Source of the DNA: Streptomyces sp. NBC_00091
Lineage (GTDB): Bacteria > Actinomycetota > Actinomycetes > Streptomycetales > Streptomycetaceae
Length of the DNA stretch: 64,000 bases
Direction: 5' to 3'
Assembly: GCF_026343185.1 (NCBI RefSeq)
Contig: NZ_JAPEMA010000001.1
Location: 3,968,001-4,032,000 of the forward strand
Shown here: positions 7,038-16,000 of the stretch, one piece after another
How the letters are laid out: each line of letters begins with the position of its first letter
Position numbering within the stretch: the stretch's first letter is position 1
Made by a program: the position numbers and the translations under genes
Notes under the pieces: generated by a model
Database searches by the model: none
Told to the model about the DNA's origin: nothing
The model's input: the letters and a program-made list of their open reading frames with translations, nothing else

Positions 7038-9908
7038 ATGAGCGAGACGAACACCCCGGCCCCCGAGGCGGCCGAGGGGCACCGTTACACGGCTGCCATG
7101 GCCGCCGACATCGAGGCACGCTGGCAGGACGTATGGGACGCGGAGGGCACCTACGAGGCCCCGAACCCCACCGGTGACCTGGCAGGCGACCCATCGGTCG
7201 TCGCCCGGCCCAAGAAATTCATCATGGACATGTTCCCGTACCCCTCCGGTGCGGGCCTGCACGTCGGTCACCCGCTCGGGTACATCGCCACCGACGTCTT
7301 CGCCCGCCACCAGCGGATGTCCGGCCACAACGTCCTGCACACCCTGGGCTTCGACGCCTTCGGCCTGCCGGCCGAGCAGTACGCCGTGCAGACCGGCACG
7401 CACCCGCGCGTGTCGACCGAGGCGAACATCGAGAACATGAAGGTCCAGCTGCGCCGGCTGGGCCTGGGCCACGACAAGCGCCGGTCGTTCGCGACGATCG
7501 ACCCCGAGTACTACAAGTGGACCCAGTGGATCTTCCTGCAGATCTACAACTCCTGGTACGACGCCGACGCGAACAAGGCCCGCCCGGTCTCCGAGCTGGT
7601 CGCCGCCTTCGAGAACGGCACCCGTGAGGTCCCCGGCGGCCGCGCCTGGGACGGGCTGACCGCCGCCGAGCGGGCCGAGGTACTGAACGGCTTCCGCCTG
7701 GCCTACGCCTCGGACGCGCCCGTCAACTGGTGCCCCGGGCTCGGCACCGTACTGGCCAACGAGGAGGTCACCGCCGACGGCCGGTCCGAGCGCGGCAACT
7801 TCCCCGTCTTCAAGTCCCGCCTGAGCCAGTGGAACATGCGGATCACGGCCTACGCCGACCGCCTGCTGGACGACCTGGACGCGCTGGACTGGCCCGAGGC
7901 CATCAAGCTGCAGCAGCGCAACTGGATCGGCCGCAGCGAGGGCGCGCGCGTCGACTTCGCGCTGGGCGACGAGGCCATCACCGTCTTCACCACCCGCCCG
8001 GACACGCTGTTCGGCGCCACCTACATGGTGCTGGCGCCCGAGCACCCGCTGGTCGAGAAGTTCATCCCGGCCGCCTGGCCCGAGGGCACCCACGACGTGT
8101 GGACCGGCGGGTACGCGACCCCGGCCGAGGCCGTGGCCGCGTACCGCAAGCAGGCCGCCTCCAAGTCGGACGTCGAGCGGCAGGCCGAGGCCAAGGACAA
8201 GACCGGTGTCTTCACCGGCGAGTACGCGGTCAACCCGGTCAGCGGCGACAAGGTCCCCGTCTTCATCGCCGACTACGTGCTGATGGGCTACGGCACCGGC
8301 GCGATCATGGCCGTCCCGGCGCACGACAGCCGCGACTTCGAGTTCGCCCGCGCCTTCGAGCTGCCGATGCGCTGCGTGGTGCAGCCCTCGGACGGCCGGG
8401 GCACCGACCCGGCGGAGTGGGACGACGCGTTCGTCTCGTACGACGCCGCGCTGGTCAACTCCACGGGCGAGGGCATCGCGCTGGACGGCCTGGGCGTCGT
8501 CGAGGCCAAGGCCGCGATCACCGACTGGCTGGCCGAGCGCGGCATCGGCGAGGGCACCGTCAACTTCCGCCTGCGCGACTGGCTGTTCAGCCGCCAGCGC
8601 TACTGGGGCGAGCCCTTCCCGATCGTCTACGACGAGGACGGCGTCGCCCACTCCCTGCCCGAGTCGATGCTGCCGCTGGAGCTGCCGGAGGTCGAGGACT
8701 ACTCCCCGCGCACCTTCGAGCCCGACGACGCCGCGTCGAAGCCGGAGACCCCGCTGTCGCGCAACGAGGCGTGGGTCGACGTGGAGCTGGACCTGGGCGA
8801 CGGGGCGGGCGTCAAGCGCTACCGGCGCGAGACCAACACCATGCCGAACTGGGCCGGTTCCTGCTGGTACGAGCTGCGCTACCTGGACCCGAACAACTCC
8901 TCGGCCCTGGTGGACCCGCAGATCGAGCAGTACTGGATGGGTCCGCGCGAGGGTGCGCCGCACGGCGGCGTCGACCTGTACGTGGGCGGCGCCGAGCACG
9001 CGGTCCTGCACCTGCTGTACGCTCGCTTCTGGTCCAAGGTGCTGTTCGACCTGGGCCACGTCTCGTCGGCCGAGCCGTTCCACAAGCTGTTCAACCAGGG
9101 CATGATCCAGGCGTACGCGTACACCGACGCGCGCGGCGTGTACGTGCCGGCGGCCGAGGTCGAGGAGCGCGACGGCGGCTACTTCTACCAGGGCGAGCCC
9201 GTCAAGCGTGAGCACGGCAAGATGGGCAAGTCCCTGAAGAACGCCGTCACGCCGGACGAGATCTGCGAGGAGTACGGCGCGGACACCCTGCGCCTGTACG
9301 AGATGGCGATGGGCCCGCTGGACGTCTCGCGGCCGTGGGACACCCGCGCCGTGGTCGGCCAGTACCGGCTGCTGCAGCGCCTGTGGCGCAACATCGTGGA
9401 CGAGGAGACGGGCGCCGTCACCGTCGTGGACGGCGAGCCCGACGAGGCGACCCTGCGCGTCCTGCACAAGGCGATCGACGGGGCCGGCTCGGACATGGCG
9501 GGGCTGCGGTTCAACACCGCCATCGCCAAGATCACCGAGCTGAACAACGCCCTGACGAAGGCGGGCCGGCCGCTGGAGCGCTCGGTGGCCGAGCGGCTGG
9601 TGCTGCTGGTCGCCCCGCTGGCGCCGCACATCGCGGAGGAGCTGTGGCACCGGCTGGGCCACAGCGACTCGGTGGTCCACCAGGACTTCCCGGTCGCGGA
9701 CCCCGCGTACGTCGTGGACGAGACGGTCACGTGCGTGGTGCAGGTCAAGGGCAAGGTCAAGGCGCGTCTGGAGGTGGCGCCGAGCATCTCGGACGCCGAC
9801 CTGGAGCAGCTGGCCGTCACCGACGCGGGCGTCGTGGCGGCCCTGGGCGGCGCCGAGATCCGCAAGGTGATCGTGCGCGCGCCGAAGCTGGTGAACATCG
9901 TCATCTGA
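7038..9908 (+). CDS. leuS: Leucyl-tRNA synthetase
   Basis: 956-aa class I synthetase that charges tRNA-Leu. The HIGH-type motif is HVGH (residues 75-78, after PYPSGAGL), and the KMSKS motif is KMGKS (728-732). The CP1 editing domain lies between them, with [12 protein letters not shown] and the [15 protein letters not shown] region visible. A tRNA-binding helical domain ([10 protein letters not shown]) and a C-terminal domain follow. The same frame is open back to 6888, but that stretch encodes the attenuator. The ATG at 7038 with GGAG 11 nt upstream fits the family N-terminus. It appears to be controlled by a leucine leader peptide. Confidence 0.97.
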   Translation: MSETNTPAPEAAEGHRYTAAMAADIEARWQDVWDAEGTYEAPNPTGDLAGDPSVVARPKKFIMDMFPYPSGAGLHVGHPLGYIATDVFARHQRMSGHNVLHTLGFDAFGLPAEQYAVQTGTHPRVSTEANIENMKVQLRRLGLGHDKRRSFATIDPEYYKWTQWIFLQIYNSWYDADANKARPVSELVAAFENGTREVPGGRAWDGLTAAERAEVLNGFRLAYASDAPVNWCPGLGTVLANEEVTADGRSERGNFPVFKSRLSQWNMRITAYADRLLDDLDALDWPEAIKLQQRNWIGRSEGARVDFALGDEAITVFTTRPDTLFGATYMVLAPEHPLVEKFIPAAWPEGTHDVWTGGYATPAEAVAAYRKQAASKSDVERQAEAKDKTGVFTGEYAVNPVSGDKVPVFIADYVLMGYGTGAIMAVPAHDSRDFEFARAFELPMRCVVQPSDGRGTDPAEWDDAFVSYDAALVNSTGEGIALDGLGVVEAKAAITDWLAERGIGEGTVNFRLRDWLFSRQRYWGEPFPIVYDEDGVAHSLPESMLPLELPEVEDYSPRTFEPDDAASKPETPLSRNEAWVDVELDLGDGAGVKRYRRETNTMPNWAGSCWYELRYLDPNNSSALVDPQIEQYWMGPREGAPHGGVDLYVGGAEHAVLHLLYARFWSKVLFDLGHVSSAEPFHKLFNQGMIQAYAYTDARGVYVPAAEVEERDGGYFYQGEPVKREHGKMGKSLKNAVTPDEICEEYGADTLRLYEMAMGPLDVSRPWDTRAVVGQYRLLQRLWRNIVDEETGAVTVVDGEPDEATLRVLHKAIDGAGSDMAGLRFNTAIAKITELNNALTKAGRPLERSVAERLVLLVAPLAPHIAEELWHRLGHSDSVVHQDFPVADPAYVVDETVTCVVQVKGKVKARLEVAPSISDADLEQLAVTDAGVVAALGGAEIRKVIVRAPKLVNIVI

Positions 9909-10042
9909 CGTTCCGCATCTGACGTTCCGCGGCTCCCATGGGGGAGATCCCGTACGGGCAGGTTGGGGGTTCGATTGGAACCCCTGGCCTGCCCGTGGCG
10001 TTTACGGTGGAGGGGACGGAGAAGGCCGGGGAAGGGAACCTC

Positions 10043-10855
10043 ATGGAGGCGGGCGCTTTGATCATCTTTGCCCTGTTGATGCTGTTTGCCTTCCTGGGGC
10101 TGGGTGCGTGGGCCACCGTGAAGGTCGTCGGCGCGGCGAAGCGCGGTGTGGACCGGACGATCACGCAGGCCCGCCGCACGGTGGAGGACACCACCCTGAA
10201 GGCCAAGAGCTTCGGCCAGGTCGGGGTCGGCGGGGCGCTCGCGCAGCTGCGGCTGGACCTGCGGACCTCGATGCGGTCCACGCAGGCCGCGCTGTACCAG
10301 GGGGTGCAGGCGGACAGCTCGCTGACGGAGTCCATCGCCCTCTTCGAGCGGCTGAGCCGTCACGGGCACGAGCTGGACGACGAGCTGAAGCGGCTGGAGC
10401 AGGAGCCGGACCGCAAGCAGATCGCGGAGCGCCTTCCCGGGCTGCGGGAGCGCACCGCCAAGATCACGCAGTCCGCGGACTCGCTGCGGTGGGCGGCGCG
10501 TGACCGCGCCCGGCGGTTCGCGGACGACGAGCTGGCGGTCCTCTCGGAGCAGATCGAGGTCGAGTCCGGCGCGCTGCGGGACTGGTCCCGGGAGTCGGTC
10601 GACGACCTGGCGGCCGCCGCGGCGGCCTGGGACGCGGGCCAGGCGGCTCCGGGCGGTGCGGGTGCGGGCGGTCCGGGTGGGGCTTCGGGTGCGGGCTCGG
10701 GTGCGGGCTCGAGTGGTCCGGTTGGGGCTTCGGATGCGGGCTCGGGTGCGGGTGCGGCTTCGGGCGTGGAGTCGGGGCCGGCGGCGCTGAATCCTTCCGC
10801 TCCGGCGACGGGCTACCCCTGGCAGAAGGCCCCCAGGCCGGAGGCCACCACCTGA
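10043..10855 (+). CDS. Membrane-anchored coiled-coil protein of unknown function
   Basis: 270 aa from ATG 10043, with GGAAGGG about 8 nt upstream. A single hydrophobic helix (residues 4-26, ALIIFALLMLFAFLGLGAW) is followed by a charged, heptad-like helical region (about 30-195) predicted to form coiled coils, and then a low-complexity Gly/Ala/Ser tail (about 200-255). The tail is encoded by short imperfect repeats of GGTGCGGGC. The layout is reminiscent of small septation or envelope scaffolds, but I recognise no named domain. It sits alone between leuS and the DegV gene on the same strand. Confidence 0.8.
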   Translation: MEAGALIIFALLMLFAFLGLGAWATVKVVGAAKRGVDRTITQARRTVEDTTLKAKSFGQVGVGGALAQLRLDLRTSMRSTQAALYQGVQADSSLTESIALFERLSRHGHELDDELKRLEQEPDRKQIAERLPGLRERTAKITQSADSLRWAARDRARRFADDELAVLSEQIEVESGALRDWSRESVDDLAAAAAAWDAGQAAPGGAGAGGPGGASGAGSGAGSSGPVGASDAGSGAGAASGVESGPAALNPSAPATGYPWQKAPRPEATT

Positions 10856-10928
10856 GCGGACGGCGGCATGAGGGGACGGGGGAGGCCCGGGCTGCCGGAT
10901 CACCTCCCGTGCCGGTAACCTCCGGCTC

Positions 10929-11774
10929 ATGTCCCGCCATGTCGCGATCGTCACCGATTCCACGGCCTACCTGCCCCCACTGGCGATGGCGCGGCACGGG
11001 ATCACCTCCGTCCCGCTGACCGTGGTCCTGGGGGACGAGGCCCTCGAAGAGGGGACCGAGATCTCGGCCCGCAGCCTCGCAGCGGCCCTGCAGAAGCGGC
11101 GTCCGGTCACCACCTCCCGCCCCGGTCCGGAGCAGTTCGTACGGGCCTACCAGGCGGCCGCGGACGCCGGTGCGACCGGCATCGTGAGCCTGCACCTGTC
11201 CGCCGAGTTCTCCGGCACCTACGACGCCGCCGTGGTCGCGGCCCAGACCGCCCCCGTCCCGGTCCGCGTGGTCGACACGGGCATGGTCGCGATGGCCCTC
11301 GGCTTCTGCGCCCTCGCCGCCGCCGAGACGGCCGAGGCAGGTGGTTCCGCCGACGAGGCCGTGGCCGCCGCGGAGAAGCGGGCGTCCGAGATGGCGGCGT
11401 ACTTCTACGTGGACACCCTCGACTACCTCCGCCGCGGCGGCCGGATCGGGGCCGCGCAGGCCCTCCTCGGCTCGGCGCTGGCGGTCAAACCGCTGCTGAC
11501 GCTGGACGGCGGGCGGATCGAGATGCTGGAGAAGGTGCGCACGGCCTCCAAGGCCATCGCACGGCTGGAGGAGCTGGCCGTCGAACGGGCAGGGTCGCGC
11601 AGCGTAGACGTCGCCGTCCACCACCTGGCGGCCCCGGAACGGGCCGAGAAGCTCGCCCAGCGGCTGCGCGAACGCATCCCGGGCCTGGTCGAACTGCACG
11701 TCAGCGAGGTCGGCGCGGTGATCGGCGCGCACACCGGGCCGGGGCTGCTGGCGGCGGTCGTCTCGCCCCGGTGA
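10929..11774 (+). CDS. DegV family fatty-acid-binding protein
   Basis: 281 aa. The DegV fold is clear: VAIVTDSTAYLP at the N-terminus, the TSRPGPEQF segment lining the lipid pocket, SLHLSAEFSGTYDAA, the VDTGMVAMALGF stretch, and DTLDYLRRGGRIG. Family members bind a single fatty acid; FakB-type proteins present it to the kinase FakA for phosphorylation. No FakA gene is visible nearby, so its partner is unknown. It starts at ATG 10929, soon after the coiled-coil gene, and is followed by a repeat-rich palindromic intergenic stretch. Confidence 0.92.
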   Translation: MSRHVAIVTDSTAYLPPLAMARHGITSVPLTVVLGDEALEEGTEISARSLAAALQKRRPVTTSRPGPEQFVRAYQAAADAGATGIVSLHLSAEFSGTYDAAVVAAQTAPVPVRVVDTGMVAMALGFCALAAAETAEAGGSADEAVAAAEKRASEMAAYFYVDTLDYLRRGGRIGAAQALLGSALAVKPLLTLDGGRIEMLEKVRTASKAIARLEELAVERAGSRSVDVAVHHLAAPERAEKLAQRLRERIPGLVELHVSEVGAVIGAHTGPGLLAAVVSPR

Positions 11775-11822
11775 TCCCCGGGTGATCCCCGGGTGAGATC
11801 CCCGGGTGATCACCCGGGGATC
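11771..11822. repeat. Short tandem GTGATCCCCGG units with a 26-bp perfect palindrome
   Basis: Immediately after degV, the unit GTGATCCCCGG occurs twice in tandem (11771, 11782) and then once more as GAGATCCCCGG. The last unit is the left arm of a perfect 26-bp palindrome centred on GTGATCAC (11797-11822). It could act as the degV terminator, though it has no T-run, or as a protein-binding site before comEA. Confidence 0.7.
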
Positions 11823-11919
11823 ACCGGAACGGGTGGCGGAGTTATCCACAACGGGCCGTTTGTCCACCGGAATTGAGGGCTCCGAGCGGTGGCCGGGGAT
11901 CGGCCCTAGCTTCGGTGGC

Positions 11920-13035
11920 ATGACTCTTCGAACGCGTACTTCACGCCTCTCTGACACTTCCCCGTCCGCTGGATCGCCCGGCGGTGGCAGCGGGCCCGGG
12001 CGGGGGCCCCGGTCCGACGGCAGGCTCCGGGACCGTCGTCGCGCCCGGGCGCGGTCCCGGCCCGACCCCGCCGAGGTGCGACGCAGGGCGGAGGCCCTGC
12101 TTGCGGGGGGCTCGCCGGCGGCCCGGGAGCGGGAGTCCGGTGCCGTACCCGGGGTGCCGGAGGAGGCCGGGGCCCTGCGGGTGGCCGATCCGCCGCCTGA
12201 TGTGGAGCCGTGGCTGGGGGCCTATCCGCGGGCCTGGCCGGATCCGGTCCCGCTGGATCCGGTTCCGCTGGATCCGGTTCCGCTGGGTGGGGTGGGTGTG
12301 CCGGGTGGGGTGGATCCGGCCGTGGTGCCCGGCGGGTCCGTTGCGGCGCGGGAGGCGGTGGGGGTGCTGGGGGTCGGGGCCGCGGGGCGGCTGGCCCTGC
12401 GGGAGCGGCTGCCGGTGTGGGTGCAGGTCCGGTGCGGGGTGGAGCCGCGGACGGTGGCCGCCGTGGCGGTGGTGCTGGTGCTCGCGGTGGGCTTCGCCGC
12501 CCAGCAGTACTGGTCGGGCCGGCCGCAGCCGGTGACGGCCCCTGCCGTGGTCACCCCGGCGCCGGCTCCGGCTCCGCCGGCGGCGTCGGGAGCGCCGGGC
12601 GGGGGTGAGGGCGCCCGCATCGTGGTGGACGTCGGCGGCAAGGTCCGCGATCCCGGTCTGCGGCGGCTGCCCAGCGGCTCGCGGGTGGAGGACGCGCTGG
12701 CCGCCGCCGGGGGAGTGCGGCCGGGCACCGACACCACCGGGCTCAACCGGGCCCGGGTGCTGGTGGACGGCGAACAGGTGCTGGTGGGGGCCACCGCGCA
12801 GCCGCCTCCGGGCGGGCCGGGCCCCGGTGCGGGTGCCGGGGCCGGTCCGCTGAGCCTCGGCAGCGCGACGGTCGAGCAGCTGGACGGGCTGCCCGGGGTG
12901 GGGCCGGTGCTCGCCCGGAACATCGTCGACTTCCGCACCGCCCGGGGCGGGTTCCGGGCCGTGGAGGACCTCCGGCAGGTCGACGGCATCGGCGAGCGGC
13001 GGTTCGCCGAGCTGCGCAGGCTGGTGCGGCCGTGA
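11920..13035 (+). CDS. comEA: ComEA-like DNA-binding competence protein
   Basis: 371 aa. An unusually long Arg/Pro/Gly-rich cytoplasmic region (1-170) precedes one membrane helix (about 172-190, AAVAVVLVLAVGFAAQ). Outside it come a SLBB-type domain (about 230-290, with VDVGGKVRDPGL) and C-terminal helix-hairpin-helix motifs (LDGLPGVGPVLARNIVDF and VDGIGERRFAEL) that bind DNA. ComEA passes incoming DNA to the ComEC channel in naturally competent bacteria; most streptomycetes are not known to be competent. The stop overlaps the comEC GTG, giving translational coupling. Start chosen at ATG 11920. Confidence 0.9.
   Translation: MTLRTRTSRLSDTSPSAGSPGGGSGPGRGPRSDGRLRDRRRARARSRPDPAEVRRRAEALLAGGSPAARERESGAVPGVPEEAGALRVADPPPDVEPWLGAYPRAWPDPVPLDPVPLDPVPLGGVGVPGGVDPAVVPGGSVAAREAVGVLGVGAAGRLALRERLPVWVQVRCGVEPRTVAAVAVVLVLAVGFAAQQYWSGRPQPVTAPAVVTPAPAPAPPAASGAPGGGEGARIVVDVGGKVRDPGLRRLPSGSRVEDALAAAGGVRPGTDTTGLNRARVLVDGEQVLVGATAQPPPGGPGPGAGAGAGPLSLGSATVEQLDGLPGVGPVLARNIVDFRTARGGFRAVEDLRQVDGIGERRFAELRRLVRP
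12241..12285 (+). repeat. Three 15-bp tandem repeats within comEA
   Basis: GATCCGGTYCCGCTG is repeated three times head to tail (12241, 12256, 12271) with one base difference, encoding DPVPL three times. The unit is in phase with the reading frame, so copy number could vary without frameshift. Confidence 0.9.
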
Positions 13036-16000
13036 GCGGCGGGGTGGGGAGCGCCGGGCCGGAGGCTGTCGGGCGCGAGCCGGCCGGGCCGGTGGATCTG
13101 CGGCTGGCGGTGCCGGCCGTGGCCGCCTGGGGAGCGGCTGCCCTGGCGCTCGGGGTGCCGGGCGGGTGGAGTGCCGCCGCGACGGGGCTCGCGGTGGCCG
13201 CGGCTGGGGTGCTGCTGGTGCTCGGCTCCGGGCGGTCGCAGCCGCTGCGGCGGGTCGGTACGGCCGCGGCCGCCGCCTTGCTGTGCGCCGCCGCCGGGGC
13301 GGGGGTGGCCGGGCTGGAGCGGGCCGGGGCGCGGGCGGGGCCGGTGGCCCGGCTGGCCGGGGAACACGCCCGGGTGCGTGCGGAGCTCACCGTCGGCTCC
13401 GACCCCCGGGTGGCCCGGGGCGGGGGCGGGGGCGGGCCGCCCGTGGTGGTGCTCGACGCGGTGCTGACCGGGGTGACCGGGCCCGACGGGGCGCGGACCC
13501 GGGTGGAGACCCCGGTACGGGTGCTGGCCGGGCATCCGGGATGGGCCCGGCTGGAGCCCTCGACCCGGGTCGCGGTGGTGGCCCGGCTGGCCCCGGCGCG
13601 GGGCGGGGAGCGGGCCGTGGCGCTGCTCCGCCCGGCGGGGGACACCCCGCCCGGGGTGACGGGCGGGCCCGACCCGGTGCAGCGCCTCGCGGGGGTCCTG
13701 CGCGCCGGGCTGCGGGAGGCCACCGACGGGCTCGCGCGGGATGCGAGGGCCCTGCTGCCGGGGCTGGTGGTCGGGGACACCTCCCGGGTCCCGCCCGACC
13801 TGCACGACGCCTTCAGGGCCACCGACCTGCTGCACCTGCTGGCCGTCTCGGGCTCCAACCTGACCGTGGTGCTGTATCTGCTGATCGGGCCCCCGGCCCG
13901 CGCGCAGCACGTCGAGCGGCGCGGGCTCGCGCCCCGGCTGGGCCTCTCGCTGCGGGCCACGGCCCTGTGCGGGGCGGCGCTGACGCTGGCCTTCGTGGTG
14001 GTGTGCCGGCCCGACCCGAGCGTGCTGCGGGCCGCCGCCTGCGGGGCGGTGACCCTGCTGGCCCTCGCCACCGGGCGGCGCAGGTCCCTGATCCCGGCGC
14101 TGGCCGGGGCCGTGCTGCTGCTGGTGCTCTACGACCCCTGGCTGGCTCGCAGTTACGGGTTCCTGCTGTCGGTGCTGGCCACCGGGGCGCTGCTCACCCT
14201 GGGACCCCGCTGGGGGGACGCCCTCCGGCGGCGCGGGATGCCGTCTCGGCTCGCGGAGGCCCTGGGGGCCGCCGCCGCGGCGCAGGCCGTGTGCGCGCCG
14301 GTGGTGGTGGTGCTCTCCGCCCGGGTGAGCCTGGTCGCGGTGCCGTGCAACCTCCTGGCGGAGCTCGCGGCGGGCCCCGCCACCGTGCTCGGCTTCGCGG
14401 CCCTCGCCGTGGCCCCGCTGTGCATGCCCGTGGCGAAGGTGCTCGCTTGGTGCGCGGGGGTGCCGGCCGGGTGGATCGCCGCCGTGGCGCGGGGCGGGGC
14501 GCGGCTGCCGGGGGCGGAGCTGCCCTGGCCGGGCGGGCTCCGGGGCGGGCTGCTGCTGGGTGCGGTGACGTTGGCCGTGGTGGCGTTCGGGGCCCGGTTC
14601 GGGCGGCGGCGCGGGGCCTGTGCGGCCGTGGCCGTGCTGCTGCTGATCGCGGTGCTGCGGCCGCCGCAGCTGACCCGTACGCTCACCGGCTGGCCGCCGC
14701 CGGACTGGAGCTACGTCCAGTGCGCCGTGGGCCAGGGAGACGCCGCCGTACTCACCGCCGGCCCCGGTACGGCCGTGGTGGTGGACGCCGGGCCGGAGCC
14801 CGGGCCGGTGGACTCCTGTCTGCGCGCCCTGGGTGTGAGCCGTATCCCACTTCTCCTGCTGACGCACTTTCACGCCGACCACGTGGGAGGGGTTCCAGGG
14901 GTGCTGCGGGGGCGGTCCGTGGCTGTGATGCAGACCACCACGGTGGAGGAGCCGCCCGCGCAGGCCGCCCTGGTCCGGCGGGCGGCCGCGGCGGCCGGGG
15001 TGCCCGTCGTACCGGCGGTGTCGGGAGAGCGGCGCCGGATCGGGCAGTTGGAGTGGCAGGTGCTGTGGCCGTCGGCCACGGCTCCGCCGCCGGAGGGGCC
15101 CAACGACGCGAGCGTCGCCCTGCTGGTGCGCACGGCGGGCCTGACGCTCCTGCTGCTCGGGGATCTCGAACCGCCCGCCCAACAGGCCCTTTTGAGGGAG
15201 CATCCGGAGCTGGGCCCGGTGGACGTGCTCAAGGTCGCCCACCACGGTTCGGCGCACCAGGACCCGGGACTCCAGGGCCGGATCCGGCCACGGCTCGCCA
15301 TCGTCCCCGTCGGCGCGGGCAACCGCTACGGGCACCCCGCGCCGGGTACGCTCGCCCAGTTGAGGGCCCGCGGGGCGGCCGTGCTGCGCACCGATGAGGA
15401 CGGCTCCGTGGCCGTCTCCGGCAGCGGCTCGCGGATGCGTGCGTTTCCAGCCGGGCGGCGTCCGGAACGGCGCGGTCATACCGGGCGCGACCATTCTGTT
15501 TGCCCACAACCCGACAGCATGATCGAATGCGTCTTCGCCAGAGCGGTCCAAGTCCACACAGCACGGGGGTGCACTAGCCATGTTCGGTCGCCGACGGGGG
15601 ATGGAGACGGCCGGCGGTGCCGGTTCGCATACATCCGCGACTCTGACACTGCCGCCTACGGCGCGGCTGTTGAGCTGCCGGGTACTCGACACGGTCCACC
15701 AGCCGGTCCGCCAGGCCAAGTTCGAGGTCACCGACCCGATCGGCCGACGGGTCGTCAGCGGGGAGACGGATCCCTACGGGGGGTTCACGGCGGCCATGCC
15801 GGAGGGCGAGTACCGGCTCTCCGTCACCGCCGAGGGGTACGCGCCGTTCCACGGGGCGACGCTGGTGGGGGACCCGGCGCAGCCCGGCACGGCGGAGATC
15901 ATCCTCGACGCGGTGGAGCCGCCGCTGCTGCCGCAGCCCGGTCACTGGGAGCTCGACCCGAGGCATTCGTCGATCGGCTTCACCGCCCGGCACATCGGCT

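Noticed and set aside
7029..9680. 883-codon antisense ORF over leuS
   Set aside because: Mirror of leuS with no domain and biased composition.
12222..15731. 1169-codon antisense ORF across comEA/comEC
   Set aside because: Long antisense ORFs are expected in GC-rich coding DNA. Its product is Arg/Pro/Gly-rich and low complexity, while comEA/comEC have clear domains.
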